Assembly (NCBI GenBank): GCA_012961755.1
Contig: DTYS01000015.1
Location: 1 to 6,515, forward strand
Length of the DNA: 6,515 nt
Direction: 5' to 3'
Origin: Candidatus Latescibacterota bacterium
Lineage (GTDB): Bacteria; Latescibacterota; 4484-107; B68-G9
Notes under the pieces: model-generated
Told to the model about the DNA's origin: nothing
Seen by the model: the letters and a program-made list of their open reading frames with translations, nothing else
Database searches by the model: none
Made by a program: the position numbers and the translations under genes
Shown here: in pieces, positions 5,908-6,515 of the stretch
How the letters are laid out: the number at the start of each line of letters is the position of its first letter
Position numbering within the stretch: position 1 is the first letter of the stretch

Positions 5908-6515
5908 TTCCCCTCCTTAAGTTTCCGGAGGAGCTCGTTCAGGTCGCCTATGCCGAAGGGTTTGTTCAAGCAAGCCATCCCTGAGGTCCTGATGAACTCC
6001 TGGGTGTCGGACCGAGCCACATCTCCGGTTATGAAGACGATCTTGGGTATGAGTTCCGGCCTCTGTTCCTTGACCCATGCGAAGAACTCCTTCCCACCCA
6101 TCCCCGGCATCCTTATGTCCAAGAATATCAAATCGTAGTCCCCCTTACTGAGGAGCTTCAGGGCCTCCTCCCCCTCGCCGGCTTCGTGGACGTCGCACCC
6201 TACGAAGGAGAAATATTCCCTGATGAAGCCCCTGATTCCGGGTTCGTCGTCCACGACTAATACCTTGAGCCTTCCCTCGGGGAAGGCCTCCACCCTCTCT
6301 TCCTCCCACACCTCCTCCCGCCTGGCCAGGGGAAGGGAGACTGTAAAGGTGGCACCCTTCCCCGGCTCGCTCTCCACCCAGATGTCGCCCCCGTGCTCCC
6401 GGACTATACCGTAAGTCACCGAAAGCCCGAGGCCCGTGCCCTCGCCCACACCCTTAGTTGTGAAGAAGGGCTCAAATATCCTCCTCTGGACCTCCTTAGG
6501 TATCCCGGGGCCGTC
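5904..6515 (-). CDS. Hybrid sensor histidine kinase, C-terminal part (HATPase end plus receiver domain), truncated by window edge
   Basis: The frame continues past the right edge, so only the last 203 residues are seen; the GTG at 6447-6449 is internal. The visible part begins in the ATP-binding domain: DGPGIP (1-6, G1 box), IFEPFFTTK (13-21, F box) and GEGTGLGLS (24-32, G2 box), ending at ATFTVSLPL. A charged linker of about 20 residues leads to a receiver domain (about 83-203): acidic pocket D89/D90 (LVVDDEP), phosphoacceptor D133 (FLDIRMPG), T163 (FITGD) and K185 (NKPF). All receiver catalytic residues are intact, so it should take a phosphoryl group. No DNA-binding or enzymatic output follows; the protein ends right after the receiver, so signal output probably goes through a phosphotransfer partner or control of the kinase itself. 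Sensor domain and His box lie outside the window. The stop (5904-5906) overlaps the ATG of the hydrolase gene, implying co-translation. Confidence 0.93.
   Translation of the reverse strand, partial: DGPGIPKEVQRRIFEPFFTTKGVGEGTGLGLSVTYGIVREHGGDIWVESEPGKGATFTVSLPLARREEVWEEERVEAFPEGRLKVLVVDDEPGIRGFIREYFSFVGCDVHEAGEGEEALKLLSKGDYDLIFLDIRMPGMGGKEFFAWVKEQRPELIPKIVFITGDVARSDTQEFIRTSGMACLNKPFGIGDLNELLRKLKEGK
5910..5918 (-). promoter_or_regulatory. Shine-Dalgarno site of the amidohydrolase gene
   Basis: On the minus strand AAGGAGGGG is followed by AA and then the ATG at 5905-5907. The site is embedded in the codons for the last kinase residues (KEGK), so translation of the hydrolase is probably coupled to that of the kinase through the ATGA overlap. 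Confidence 0.75.

Overview
The window is GC-rich, almost wholly coding, and reads as a piece of bacterial chromosome. A ComEC-type channel, a GT9 (heptosyltransferase-fold) enzyme and a hybrid sensor kinase argue for Bacteria over Archaea. Arginine is written very often as AGG and isoleucine often as ATA, a habit common in thermophiles, so a thermophilic bacterium is a reasonable inference. I cannot name the lineage. Base and codon style look the same across all genes, with no sign of recent transfer, and I saw no IS element, tRNA, rRNA, CRISPR array or attachment site.

Layout. Positions 1-5134 form one plus-strand, operon-like block: the tail of an unidentified gene, a GT2 glycosyltransferase, a membrane protein of the LPG_synthase_TM/UPF0104 flippase-like family, a ComEC/Rec2 protein, and a GT9 glycosyltransferase. 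Junctions are tight: a 4-bp ATGA overlap, a 28-bp overlap, a 5-bp gap, and a probable 4-bp GTGA overlap. Positions 5038-6515 form a minus-strand block: the C-terminal part of a hybrid histidine kinase with a receiver domain, then a metal-dependent TIM-barrel hydrolase (amidohydrolase-2 family) coupled to it by an ATGA overlap behind a strong Shine-Dalgarno sequence. The two blocks converge tail to tail and overlap by 97 bp, so no intergenic terminator separates them. No non-coding stretch of 300 bases exists, and I see no convincing promoter.

How the genes may work together. The two glycosyltransferases and the flippase-like membrane protein suggest envelope glycan or glycolipid synthesis (inference from families and context). 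ComEC sits inside that run. Its membrane competence domain looks normal, but its C-terminal metallo-beta-lactamase-like domain has lost essentially all its metal-binding histidines while keeping the surrounding fold signature and an open frame. This is the most unusual thing in the window. The minus-strand pair looks like a signalling protein co-translated with a small hydrolase of unknown substrate.
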